Source: Rhododendron vialii (lineage: Eukaryota; Streptophyta; Magnoliopsida; Ericales; Ericaceae). From it: a stretch of 64,000 bases of DNA. Each line of letters begins with the position of its first letter. Position 1 is the first letter of the stretch. The notes beneath the pieces are model-generated. The model had not been told where the DNA came from, ran no database searches, and saw only the letters and a list, made by a program, of their open reading frames with translations. The stretch is from positions 36,813,564-36,877,563 of the forward strand of contig NC_080561.1 of NCBI RefSeq assembly GCF_030253575.1, given 5' to 3'. This document shows, piece by piece, positions 45,698 through 56,939 of the stretch. The translations under genes and the position numbers were made by a program.

Positions 45698-46420
45698 ATC
45701 GTACTTGAGAAGAGTGAAAATATGTGACAAAGTGAGCTAACCTTGTTAATTCTATTGAGCATATATCATTGTGTACTTTTAGACCTTTTTGTTTATCTTA
45801 ACGATTAATTTTTTTGGTGGTAGTCATACCATATTCGTTTTGGGACTTTAGACCCGTAAATTTTTACTCTCATTTCTCTATCTATCTCTCTCTTTACTCA
45901 TTATCCCAAAAAACGACCTCAAAACCCAAAACACAAATGGCATGAGTAGATGATCAGGAGTGAGTAAAGGAAAAGGCAAGTCAAATTGAAAAGTTTTACT
46001 CAGCAGTACTGAATGGGTCACCATTTTGCAAAAAGATAGGCCTTTCTTTTTATTGTCTCTTCTGAAAGTAAAGTAAACTCCAACACGATTGAATCACGAG
46101 ATTTGTTGGATACAGGCAAGTGGATCCCTTGTAGTAAGTTGTAATAACATCCAGAAAAATGGGTAAAATTTGGAACGTATGCCCACTTGCCATTCATCTC
46201 CCATGTGGTGCCTCCCCCACCACAGCCGCTCGTATAGACCGTGGTGAGAAAGTTTTCAGTTCCCTTTCGGTACCGAAAACGGTACCGCCACATGATATTT
46301 CAGTCCCTGCAGGCTGCAGACTATTTCACCTCCATAAACTCGATAGTAATTTGTGTTAGTGGAGTGCTACTGCATAAATGTTTGACAAGGGCGGAGGTGT
46401 GTTTGGGCCCGACACCGTCC

Positions 46421-46564
46421 AAATTTTGGAAAAATGACGGCCAATGACGTGTTTGATAATTAATACCTTTCAAGGACATTTTCAGCATTAACAAATGTTC
46501 TCAGCATGTCCTTGGCGGGTATTAATTATCAAAACACGTTCTGGGCCGTCATTTCCCAAATTTT
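46421..46564. repeat. 144-bp hairpin
   Basis: Arms of about 62 bp pair with few mismatches. The left has GATAATTAATACC and CAAGGACAT; the right carries their complements in mirrored order. The outer ends are AAATTTTGG and CCAAATTTT. No target duplication was found. It is either a MITE or a foldback locus able to give small RNAs. Confidence 0.75.
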
Positions 46565-47003
46565 ATTCATTTTGCAAAAAGAAGTTTAGATATATGTAAA
46601 TAATTATACTATACTAGAAATAGAAATTTGGTCTCTAATTGTATATTTCAGTTTGGGCCTCAAACAGAGAATTTTGTTTTCCTTCCAACATTCGTTGTCA
46701 CTTTCATACTATTTTTATTTTTCAAAGAAAATAAATATTTTAAGACATTCTAAAATGAAGCACTTAAGCAAATAAAATAGGACGGACGGAGTACTATCTT
46801 GGATTAGAGTAAAACCATGCGCGCATTCCCAAATGTGAGCACGGCTCCTCTATTTCAGTGTGCATTCAGCCAAAGCAAAAGGTGTGTTGCAAGAAACAAA
46901 ATCATGGTTGTCTCCAAGACTTCCATACCTCTTCATAAATAAAGTAAATTAAAGGCAGTTCACTTGTCCGTTGAATCAAAGAACAGTCGGTCTATCCCCA
47001 CAC

Positions 47004-47199
47004 CGCTTTGTTTCACCGTTTTCTTCACCGCAGTGTTGAATCTCACCGCCCGTCTCGGCAATCAATGATCTGGATTTTTAAAAACTCTTTCACGAAAGAG
47101 TTAAATCCTTCCCTGAAAGAGTTTGTGTAAAATCTGAACCATCCAAAACACTTTTGAACGGTGAGATTGAGAGCAGTGGAGGAGCGGTGAATGAAAGCG
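47004..47199. mobile_element. hairpin MITE related to the one at 48.4 kb
   Basis: The outer parts are inverted (CGCTTTGTTTCACCG and the complement of GCGGTGAATGAAAGCG; GAATCTCACCG against CGGTGAGATT). The core, with AACTCTTTC, GAAAGAGTT and AAACACTTTTGAACGGT, matches the core of the element at 48403-48645. Confidence 0.6.
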
Positions 47200-47480
47200 A
47201 TTGGAGGTAGACTTTTTGATCAAAGAAATACTACCTAATGATATGTTGTTTCTTAATTGCTTTCCAAACAAGGGATCCAATGTTTGGTTGCAAAAGCAGG
47301 TGAAATTAGTGAAAAGACTAAACACCCAAGTAAACACTGATTTTATTCATTTCATCTCCCACTTTATTTAAGTAAGTCAAATTGCATTAATAAAGAGCAT
47401 CAAAATTGGATTTTGCCCACATTAAAAAAGGTTAAACCCTGATAACCTCAAACTACTCAAAGCAAAAATAAGTCCTACAT

Positions 47481-47892
47481 TTAAGGCATCTTCAATGGTA
47501 AGTCATTTCTCAGGTCAAAGCTGTTATTTGACATGAGGGCTCAAAAAATGACCTCCAATGCCCGGCCATTTCTAAACCTGTAAAAATTATTTCCCATTTC
47601 TCAAGCCAAATTTGGCAAGAGAAATGGCTTTAAGCCATTTATTACCACATCAGTATTTGTGTGTTGCTATTTGTTTGTTAAAATCTCCATGTAAAAAATT
47701 TAAGTAATCTAACGTTTTTGATGAGTCAACTTAAAACTGGCTTTGGCTCGATTAGAGCAAATTTGCTTATTTTTGGAAAAAATCACTTTTTTTGGGTAAC
47801 CGAAAAAATATCACTTTAATAAGCCGAGCAACAGCTTTGACCTGAAAAAATAACTCAAGTAAATAAGTAATCAACCATTGGAGATGCTCTTA
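47481..47892. mobile_element. Tourist-like (PIF/Harbinger) MITE
   Basis: TTA at 47481-47483 and 47890-47892 flanks a 406-bp segment with ends AGGCATCTTCAATGG and CCATTGGAGATGCTC. These are the familiar GAGCATCTCCAATGG-type ends with a TTA duplication. Both halves contain TCAGGTCAAAGCTGTT in inverted orientation. Confidence 0.75.
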
Positions 47893-47989
47893 CAGAAGCA
47901 AAAGAAGAGTATATATACAAAACATAAAAGCCCTAGACATCTAACAATATTTCAAATATCGACAACATGATGAAGATTTGGTGAAATTC

Positions 47990-48195
47990 CCACTGTGAGG
48001 TTGGCTCAGTGGCAGTCACCCGACAATCAATATTGTCACGGAGTTTTTGGTCTGGGATTTGACTCTCACCCGCACACATTCAACTCCCGTGTTCGGTCAG
48101 TTGCTAATTGGGCCCTCCTGCTAGTTGATGGTGGAATTGGTCCCCTTATTGATCGGTCTACTGGACTGAATACCAAGTTATTAAGAAAAATATAA
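47990..48195 (+). repeat. possible tRNA-derived SINE
   Basis: A box A-like TTGGCTCAGTGG near 48001 and a degenerate box B-like GGGATTTGACTC near 48054 are followed by a body ending in an A-rich tail near 48190. Box B is weak, so the call is tentative. Confidence 0.4.
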
Positions 48196-48402
48196 TAACT
48201 GGAGCTGTATAATATGGCATTCTAGGTTTCTAGCCTAAAGCTACAGGTTAAAATTTTCAACTCCCTAGTAATGGTTTTAGTTAACCTCTCGATCTGTCTC
48301 ATTGACATTGCCTCGATTATGAAAAGAAGATTTCAACATCCAGAAAGTTCATGGACTTGTCCCAAATTAATTGCCTAACAATTCCTAAAGCATGACTTAC
48401 AA

Positions 48403-48645
48403 GAGGGATCCGGAGATGCTGCAAAGCAGCTCCCTATAAAGCGTTCTGCATGGCACATTCGGACTGTCTATTTCGACAATCAATGGTCCCGATTGAAAAC
48501 AAACTCTTTCAAGGAAAAGTTAGGGAAGAGTTAAATTTTATGGAAGAGTTCGTTTCAATCCGGACCACAAAAACACTTTTGGACGGTCCGAATACGCCCT
48601 ACAGCGTTCTACAGGGAGCTGCTTTGCAGCATCCCCGGATCCCTC
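48403..48645. mobile_element. hairpin MITE with about 65-bp inverted ends
   Basis: The left end GAGGGATCCGGAGATGCTGC, then AAAGCAGCTCCCT, is mirrored at the right by the complement GAGGGATCCGGGGATGCTGC, then AAAGCAGCTCCCT. The core is shared with 47004-47199. No target duplication is evident. Confidence 0.75.
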
Positions 48646-49107
48646 ACCAAAGAGTCTGATAGTTAATCAATAATTTTAATGTACAATAATTAACTGCATG
48701 CCAATAGAAAAAATGGGTAAAAAGAAGGTTCTTCTCTTGACAGGATGAAGGCACTTTCACTGAATAATTTTGACCTAAAGCTAATAATGAAAGATAAAGT
48801 AAAAGAAAATTGTCTTAAACTAAAGTGTGTATTAGGTGCAAACCCACAATTATAGCTTTTGAACGAACCACAATTAACAGCAAAAAGTGCCACATAGACA
48901 CATATAGATGATTATAGTAGGCATTAGCCGTAATAATAGAGATCCTAAGCTTGACTCATCTTAACGATTACTTCTTGGGCTTTGGCCTCCGTCCTAATCT
49001 GCTCCGGTCCGCACCCCAAATCAATTGGGGGGACCAAGGTGGGCAAGCCATATGCTGGACTCAAATGATGTCATTTGATAAAAATCTCACCAGAACCTTC
49101 TGCTGCA

Positions 49108-49467
49108 TTTTTATGAACTTAACTTAAACTCACTACAAAAAAAAAATGTTCTATCACTATTGGTGAAAAGCTGTCACTATAAATTTTTAGAAACACACTT
49201 TTAGCGACAGCTCAATGACAACTATTTTGTCATTATCGCTCATTTTTTTAGTAGTGACTTAAACCTAGGAGTTTTATCCTTATTTGAATTTTTTCGAATT
49301 TGTTAGTTTTATCCTTATTTGAATTTTTTCACTTTTAGCAACAACTCAATGAATTTTTTCTCGTCGAGACAAATCAATAACCCACAAAAGTTTAGCTCAA
49401 AACTAACAAACGCAAAAAAAATTCAAATAAGGACAATTCTCAGATTTAAGTTAAGTTCATAAAAACC
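49108..49467. mobile_element. foldback element with about 55-75-bp arms
   Basis: The arms begin TTTTTATGAACTTAACTTAA at both ends (complemented at the right) and share TCCTTATTTGAATTTTTT. The left arm is interrupted by a small CACTA element at 49131-49256. No coding sequence is present. Confidence 0.75.
49128..49259. mobile_element. CACTA-type MITE nested in the foldback element
   Basis: The 126-bp segment starts CACTACAAAAAAAAAA and ends TTTTTTTAGTAGTG. It is flanked by a 3-bp ACT duplication (49128-49130, 49257-49259). Both the termini and the duplication length fit CACTA (CMC/EnSpm) elements. It is non-autonomous. Confidence 0.85.
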
Positions 49468-49734
49468 CAGACTATTCAGTCCTCGGAGTACATATTTTTA
49501 CGTGGTACTGTAAATAAATCACATAACGACAAATTTCGCAGGTCTAACATCACCACATTCTTCTGTTGGATTGTTGAGAAATAAGAGGTGTTCTGCATAA
49601 TGCGTGTTGTGGTAATTCAATATTCTTTAGTCAGAAGTACTAAGTAAGAGATGTCACACCATACTCCATGAGCGATCATAAATCTTCTAAGCGGCCAGGG
49701 GCTAGACTTCAACAGGCCTAACTGAACAGACTTT

Positions 49735-49945
49735 TCTTTTCTTTTCTTTTCTTTTTTTTCTGTCAATATTATATACATCAACGGGAATTAACGGGATGTT
49801 AATAGGTTAGTCCACACAAAGTTTCAGAGGCTATCCATAACCGTGAACCCTAAACACCCACGGCAAGCCTCGAACCCTGACCTCCCACGTGAGGAGGACA
49901 GGAGTTACCAACGCAGACAGGAGCCCATCGGTAACCGAACTGCCT
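49735..49945 (-). repeat. SINE-like retroelement with (TTTTC)n tail
   Basis: On the minus strand CTGCGTTGGTAAC (box A-like) and AGGTCAGGGTTCGAGGC (box B-like) head a short body. It ends in an A-rich tail with AAAAG repeats (plus-strand TTTTC repeats at about 49735-49763). Confidence 0.6.
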
Positions 49946-50160
49946 TTTGGGTTTGATAGCAACCTTGTCAAATACACAAGCAACAAGTTGGTCACGTACC
50001 AAAAATTTCAATAAATGTACAAAAGCAACAATCAAACCAAGTTCGTCCACAAAAGGCATGTGAGATAATAGACATCAAACAACTCAGAAGAAAGGATATA
50101 CTAAAACAATACTTTCAAAAGACCTGGTGGGAGCATTCGTTCCCACCTTAGTCATATAAT

Positions 50161-50517
50161 CTTTCAGTAGGGTCCTTGACTTCCGCTCTCAATCTTTGTA
50201 TTCACGAATTTTCAGGGAATGACTGTTTCTGAAAGATGCATTACGTGACTTAGGTCCTGACCCTAAAAGCCGCCCTTGCAGACAGGTCAATCAGGCCATT
50301 TGGGACTGATCAAGCGCCATTTCAGTTACTGGACAGACTTTCAGTAGGGTTCTATACTTCAGCTCCTAATCTTCCAACTCACAAATCTTTAGAGTTTGAA
50401 AGACGCATTCACGTTCCCGCAAGGGCATTACGTGACTTAGGGCCCGACCCTAAAACAGCCCTTGCAGACAAGTCAACCAGCCCATTTGGGACTGATCTAG
50501 CGCCATTTCAGCTACTG
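50161..50517. repeat. tandem duplication, two units of about 177 bp
   Basis: Unit 1 starts CTTTCAGTAGGGTCCTTGAC at 50161; unit 2 starts CTTTCAGTAGGGTTCTATAC at 50338. Both contain CATTACGTGACTTAGG and CCATTTGGGACTGATC. The units differ by many substitutions, so the duplication is not recent. There is no reading frame across them. Confidence 0.85.
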
Positions 50518-50519
50518 CA

Positions 50520-53500
50520 CACTTCCCATGAGGCCTACTTACTACCATAAAACCACAATTCCTGGATAAATCTGAAATCAGAATATACTTGCATGGTTTC
50601 TCTCTCACAAGAATTGGCAGAAAATACGGGTGTCAATTCTGATCAAAATTAACCAACAACAAAAAAGAAATGTTCGCATCCAAATTTCACGAATTCTTCT
50701 AAAGGCTTTCTAAGGACAAAAAAGACATTCATTCAATGATAAGCCATTCTATACCTCATTTAATTACACTAGTAGAACTTCTTTTCGAACTCATAAAAAG
50801 TTACACCAAACATGTTTACAACTTATAATAAATCTTTTTAAGTAAATAGTAATCAAATATCTATAATCTAAAATTTTGATTTTAAGTGATAACAAACGAG
50901 TCTTTAATAATAAATGAGTTACTTTAGTACAAAATGTAGTTATGTATTTTGCAATTAACATGTGCAGCGCAAGCAAGGTCAATGAACAAACAGTAATAAC
51001 AATATGTGATATCAAAACCCATGTTGGACATACATAAATAAACGAGGGGAGTGATGGGGAGTGAGAAAATCACTCCCCGTAAACAATTGTAAATGACAGA
51101 AGTTCCTAAAAGTGCAATGTTATCGGAGGTAGAAATCCAATCCTAAATAGGAGAACTGCAACCTGCAACAGATACAAACAAGAAAACTATGTACCAGATC
51201 GAAGCTGAGACCATATGAATATCTTCCAGCAATTATAAATCAACTTTTGGACTGTAACAAGTGGTGTATCTTTTAAAATTTTGTTACTCGTCGAGACAAG
51301 CATAATTCTGGAATAAACATAGCACGTGTTCATGTGAGATGCTTTGAGGATAAAGCCCTAAGTACGCCCGTCAACGGGACTATGTTCCACCAACACCACC
51401 TCTGCTACAACCACCACTCACCACCATCTCTCCATCACACCAACCCACATGAAGTCACCACCTCTCCATCACCAACCTTCCACCTCCACCACAAACACAC
51501 AGCGACCAGTAATACAATATGCAACATGCAGGAGAATGTGGTACCAATAATCCTGTCACTATATGATGCAATCAAACATTTTATGGGATTGCATATCCCC
51601 TCTTTAGTAGTCCGACTAATCAAACACGTCTAGTACCATATAGAATCAAGGGACAAAAGTCATTTGGGGAAGTTACAGGCAAACACTAGAGGTTTGCAAA
51701 TGTAATAATTTGTCCTAGATAGAATAAGATGCTACTCTTATCAACATTGAGTTGTTCATGTGTTAGCAAACTTGCCAAGCAATTGTAGTCCTGTTCTTTT
51801 AACCCTAATGGATGGGCTTACTATCTGAATTCTCTCCTCCTACACTATCCAACTAAGAAGCACAAACACGGACATGAACACAAGACACGGACTTTCTAAA
51901 AAAAATAGGGACACGATATATCTGCATTACGATAGCCAATAGATATTAAATTGTTACTCATGTGAACACGCCATCCGAAATGACCAAAACTCCATATCTT
52001 TTAATTCTTTTTGTTCCTGTTTGAAATATTACAAGTTAAACGAGAGTTCCATTTCGTCCATATTCATTTATTCGTACTTTTTTCCTCATATTTTTAGAAA
52101 TAACATATCCTCATAATAAGCTTTCAACATAGCGAATTGACCCCTGCCATGTTTCCATCCATGTCCAAGTTGAGAGACGGATATCCCCAATGTGTCCCCT
52201 GCTTAATAATAATTAAATTTATTGGACATGCCCTTACCTGTCCCCGTGTGTCCCTGGTGTGTCACGTGTCCCCAAAGTGTCTCACACGGATAAGGCAAGC
52301 ATTAGGAATGCCAGCGCTTCATAGGTATCCAACCATGTGGATTGGACTCTGGGCAATACTAACTTTGGTCAATGGTCAATTGGTCATCCTTGTAAAACAG
52401 CAAGAAAAACCAGCTTCTCGGTGATCACAGAAGAGAATTGTTCAATCCCATAATGCCTAGTTTTCGATATGCAATCAATTATTGAATCCAAAGGTACAAT
52501 CGTTTTAACTGGATTTTTGTGTAGAGCTTCTAACTTCCACTTCAAGTCTCGAGCCGACCCAAAAATTTAACGCTTATATACCACAATGATGTAATTGTAC
52601 AAATACTAAATGCCGGGCACACTGTCAATCTATGTTTGTTTGATTCGTCCAAAATATCCCCTGTGCGTTTCATACTTTCATGTCTACTTAATTAAAAAAA
52701 CCAGTCATGTTTTCAAGTAAATAGAATTCAAATCAGAATCACAGGTGATTACAAAAAATCAACAAAACACTCATTGAAAAAGTTAGAGCCTGAAAAAACA
52801 TGCTCGACCCTTCAACAATCCTCTCTCATCATACTATTGTCTATCGGACAACCATCGATGGACTCATCTGCATAAAACTTACAATGAACAATCCCATTAT
52901 TTCTTTTTCCCTCTCATGCTCTCTTGAATTCACAATAAACCAACTTTTCATCAACAAATCTCAATTTAGTCCTAATTATCAGCAAACCGAATCCTTTTTT
53001 TCCCTAATTACAACCTCAGTCAAAGTTCCCAACATTAGTTAGTATTAGTCTTGTAGATATTTTATCCTAGGCAGTTCATTGCTGCCTCTATAATTAAATG
53101 TGAAAATAGAACAAAAGTTGCAGGGGAAAGATTTTGAAAGGGAACCAAGACTCAATGAAAACATTCGTAAAAGGGCAAACCAATTATGAACATGACTACT
53201 CAACAAATACATGAATATAAACATGTAAAACCCAAGGCATTTACATCCACGTGCTTATGCAGAAAAAGAACGCCATAACCAATAAGTGGTATATACCATT
53301 AACGATCACTGCCGATCAGACAGAAACCCTTGAAGAATAAAAAAGCATGCTTCGTCTCCTTACCTAAAGTATTCCATGATTTCCTCTAGCTATGATCAAT
53401 TCAAGCGCTCTCAAATTTTATTCTTTAGAGCCTTTTTTATTCTTTACAGCATTGGGTCAATCAATAAATTATTGTTGAATAATCAGATACATTTAGAGCC

Positions 53501-54099
53501 TTTTTCAGTGGCAAAACAGTAGGGGGAGTACTTTGGTGAGAATGATGCTTTGAAATATCAGTTATGGAATTAGACTTCCTGCGTGGAAACATCGAACACA
53601 TAACAGGATAAGTGAGGTGGACATAAAGGCTGATAGAGATCCACAGTACCAGATATAAGACCAATTTGTTAGGAGAAATCCATCTAACTGGGCGAGAAAC
53701 TTCATATTACACCGCTGCAATTCAATCTCTCAATCTGAATTTTACATCTGCAATTTGTGCAACGGCTTTTCTCAAATAGGAATCAAATCGGCAGTTTCCT
53801 GATGCCCTGTTCAAAAAAACTGAAGAAGACATAGAAGTGGTGTTTCGACATTTTTGGCCTCAAGGATATTCAAAGCAGAGGCATCTTAGGGTGACCTAGG
53901 CATTGGAAAATCCCTACAGCTGCAAAATAAGAGTGAACCCGAACTTAGGGTTGTCCTTCTATATATTAGACAAAAAAGAAGAAGATATTATATCGCACGA
54001 AAAAAAGATTTGACAATCAAACATATATTTGAGAAGTTCACTTCCACTATTGAGCTGAATATACAAGAATACGAGATACAACAAAGGTAACTTACCCTG
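50520..54099. other. gene-free region downstream of the mTERF cluster
   Basis: AT-rich with no supported exons. Present are a CCACCA-rich low-complexity stretch (about 51380-51510) and a stretch near 52135-52290 rich in GTGTCCC/CACGTGTCC text that looks like old repeat. The distal part (about 53990-54099) is the 3' flank of the mTERF pseudogene. Confidence 0.4.
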
Positions 54100-54980
54100 A
54101 ATGTTCTTCCTCAGCTAATTGCGCCCGCATATCAATCAACTGCACATTGAATTCTGCATCACTGTATTTTAACATCTCTGGCAACAAAAGTGAAAATCCA
54201 TGCTCCATTAACATCCAGTGTCGGAGTTTTATCCTCCCTTCCAAACAAATGCAAAATACTGTGGAAACCTCTTTAATTCCCCCAGATTCCCATTCATCTC
54301 TACCAAGAAATGTTCCATCTTGGGCCTAAAATTTTCCTCTATACTAAGAGTCAACAACAGTGGCAACCTCAACACCATTGTCTTCATCTCCTTAAAATCA
54401 TAACCCAATTCGCACGAAAAGTTCAGTTTCAGAATCAGAGTGCCTTCCACGCTTGAAACCAACAAGAAGGCCGTGTGGCAATTTATCACGTCATCTCCCT
54501 CAAACCCTAATTTTTTCACGAAAACAATGCAGGTCTCAATTGGTTATTTACACTGGATCAACAGTCTAGGGCATTGAAGGATGGATTTTCGGATATCGGG
54601 GTAAGGCATATTGACGATAGGAAATCAATTATGGGGTGAAGGTAAGAATAGGGATTGGAGGAGAGGAGCTCCGGGTCCATTTTGAAGATGCGGCTGAAGG
54701 CTGAACACTGGATGCCCAACGAGGAGAGGCAATTCTCGACGGATTTGAGGGTTTCAAGTGGATTTGATTGGAAATCTGGGTTTTTGTTAGGTCTTTGGTG
54801 AGATATACTTTGAGGTTGGAGGTAGAGGATTTTTTTCACAGAAATGATGGCCAGGGTCGGAGGTAGCGGTGGCCATGGTGCTGGGGGTGGTAAGGAGGGG
54901 GGTGAGTGGTATTCGAGTTTTGGAATGTTGTTTTGGGTTAGGGGGGTTGGTGGGGTTTGGAGAGGAAATGAGGTCACCAT
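54100..54980 (-). pseudogene. broken tandem copy of the mTERF gene
   Basis: The segment aligns over its whole length with the intact mTERF gene at 56940-57929. A frame from ATG 54980 reads to SNPYSYLHPIIDFLSS and then shifts; the expected MPYPDIRKSILQCPRLL continues in another frame and meets stops. A second frame (54519-54229) encodes KKLGFEGDDVINCHTAFLLV to NLGELKRFPQYFAF and then shifts again before LEGRIKLRHWMLMEHGFSLL and DAEFNVQLIDMRAQLAEE. With at least two frameshifts and an in-frame stop it cannot make the full protein. Flanking DNA is also similar, so it arose by DNA-level tandem duplication, not retroposition. Confidence 0.9.
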
Positions 54981-54999
54981 ACCTACTTGGACAAAAAAT

Positions 55000-55165
55000 G
55001 AACAAGTAATCAGCTAATTGAATCTTACTTATATCAAGCTATCTTTACAATGTAATCCATCTTTGACATATAAACAGATCATGCATTTCATTTCTATCAC
55101 TTGACTCCAGGAAAATGCTACATCATGACATCAATGAGAACATCCTAAAGGATTATAAGCACAAA
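55000..55165. other. spacer between the mTERF pseudogene and a LINE tail
   Basis: Short AT-rich spacer with nothing recognised. Confidence 0.3.
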
Positions 55166-55500
55166 CAAATTTTTTTTTTTACTGTAGTAAATGTTATTGG
55201 AAGGCATCAAGGGGACGCCACCCATTTACAAAGAAAGCGAGGTACATAAACAAAAGGCCAAACAAAAAAGAAGAACCTATACACTACTCCAAACTCCAAA
55301 AATATCGAACATGCCAAAGAATTGATCAAATGTGGGGTTGTACTCCCTCGACTCCCAAGTCCCAACTAAAACAAAGTTGATGCTAAACAAAGGCCTATCC
55401 TCCTCGTCGAAATAAACAAAGTTGCACTCCCTCTCTGTCTCCATATTAACCGCATCAAGCACTGCGGGATCAAATGGATTATAACTTTGCAAGTACAAAA
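55166..55500 (-). repeat. L1-type LINE 3' fragment
   Basis: On the minus strand the sequence ends GGCGTCCCCTTGATGCCTTC, then CAATAACATTTACTACAGT and an A-run. That is a typical plant L1 3' terminus. A short open stretch before it (55498-55277) is of unknown origin and is not called as a gene. Confidence 0.55.
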
Positions 55501-55509
55501 TGTTGGCCC

Positions 55510-56299
55510 ATCAAGTTAAATTTAGAATCACTTCATATGGACCACATGGCATGAAGTAACAATTACCAACTTGATGTAAAGCAACTCACACACCAGTCAC
55601 TCCCTTACTAATGAACCATATTATCATGCAATTCTTAATTTTGTACTACAATATAGGGCCGGTAAAATAACAACCCTTTCCATCTCCTCATTCATCTCAT
55701 CAAAAGTCCATGTGCTTTCTCTTGCTTTTTTCTGGCATCTCCAACATACTGTCATCTTCCAAATGGAGACTTGAACTTCAATTTGCATGGCATTCTACCC
55801 ATCCTGCATCTAAAAGAAGAATGCCTGCTTTCTTTTCCTTTTTCTTTTCAAACAAGTCGAAACTAGCGCGCAACTTTTTAATGAATCTAAAACCCAGAAT
55901 CGGCCTTTATGCTTCAGAAGGGATGAATGCATATTCAACATTCGAAAAAGGCATACTATAGAGAGCTTGCCAAAATACTAAATACTCACAAGAATATGTT
56001 TAGCCCGCCCAACTTTGCTTGGTTTCCCCAACAATGCTGCTTGACTGTAACTTAAATTGCCCCACTAGAGAAGAATTTCTAATTTCATTTCAATCTACTT
56101 GCCAGGAAGTCGGGAACGATAACTCATTTTTGCATATATGTAATAGTTCACACCTGAACTTCCGCTTGACCAAAAAAAAATAGTTCACACCTCATGTAGC
56201 CTTATTTGTACCAACTGGCATATACAAAGTGTAAATCATTTCCTCCATGTTCTCTAAACCCCAAGTACCATTGGGATTCAGACAAGGCAACCCTTCCTT
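55510..56299. other. intergenic, nothing recognised
   Basis: No exon-like or bounded repeat structure seen. Confidence 0.4.
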
Positions 56300-56670
56300 T
56301 AGGGGTGCGCATTGTATCGTGTCGTGTCGTCTCCTGTTCGTGTCAGAATTCTCTCAACCTAACCCTAACCCGAACTGTCTAGCTTTTTCGTGTTATAGTG
56401 TCTTGTCATATCGTGTTCCGTGTTAGAAATAGCCGACCCTAAGCCGCTAACTTTGTGTCACGTTCGTGTAGTGTTATCGTGTCCTTTCATAAATTCCCAC
56501 CCCGCACTGTGTTCGTGTTGTGTCATCGCGTGTTCGTGTCAGAATTCTCTCAACCCTAACCCAACTTGTTTGGCCTTGTTATCATGTCGTGTCATATGCG
56601 TATTCCATGTCAAAAATAGTTGACCCTAACCCGCTAACTTCGAGTCGTGTCGGAAATTCCTACCACGTCA
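56300..56670. repeat. hAT-like repeat with internal duplication of about 196 bp
   Basis: It starts TAGGGGTGCGCA, then repeats CGTGTCGTGTCG-like text. The block CGTGTCAGAATTCTCTCAAC occurs at about 56339 and again at about 56535. Both are followed by CTAACCC-rich sequence and by GACCCTAA[GC]CCGCTAACTT. The right terminus is unclear. Confidence 0.6.
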
Positions 56671-56939
56671 ATGATTATTAGAAGTAAGAATTTTTTAGAT
56701 ATGAAAACTTACATTATAGAAAATGAATATTTAGGTCATGACTCCTATCGAATGCATTGTCGACCGATGGTAGATACCTACACATACACATGTTTTATAT
56801 TACACTTTTGGCCCAATACTTCAAAATTCATAAATGTTTTACCTTGGACAAGCTTTTAGAATTTACAAAAATACCCTCGTATCGCAAGACACAAAGATTT
56901 GACAATCCACATATACTCCATTTCAGATGTTCACTTTCA

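Noticed and set aside
51334-51633. 99-codon His/Thr-rich plus-strand frame
   Set aside because: It is a translation of a CCACCA-type low-complexity stretch with no recognisable domain.
52137-52424. 95-codon plus-strand frame with Cys residues
   Set aside because: It overlaps repeat-like GTGTCCC text and has no family match or splice context that I can see.
55277-55498. 73-codon minus-strand frame (ESREYNPTFDQFF)
   Set aside because: It leads straight into a LINE-type 3' end. I cannot assign it to a gene, so it is treated as retroelement-derived.
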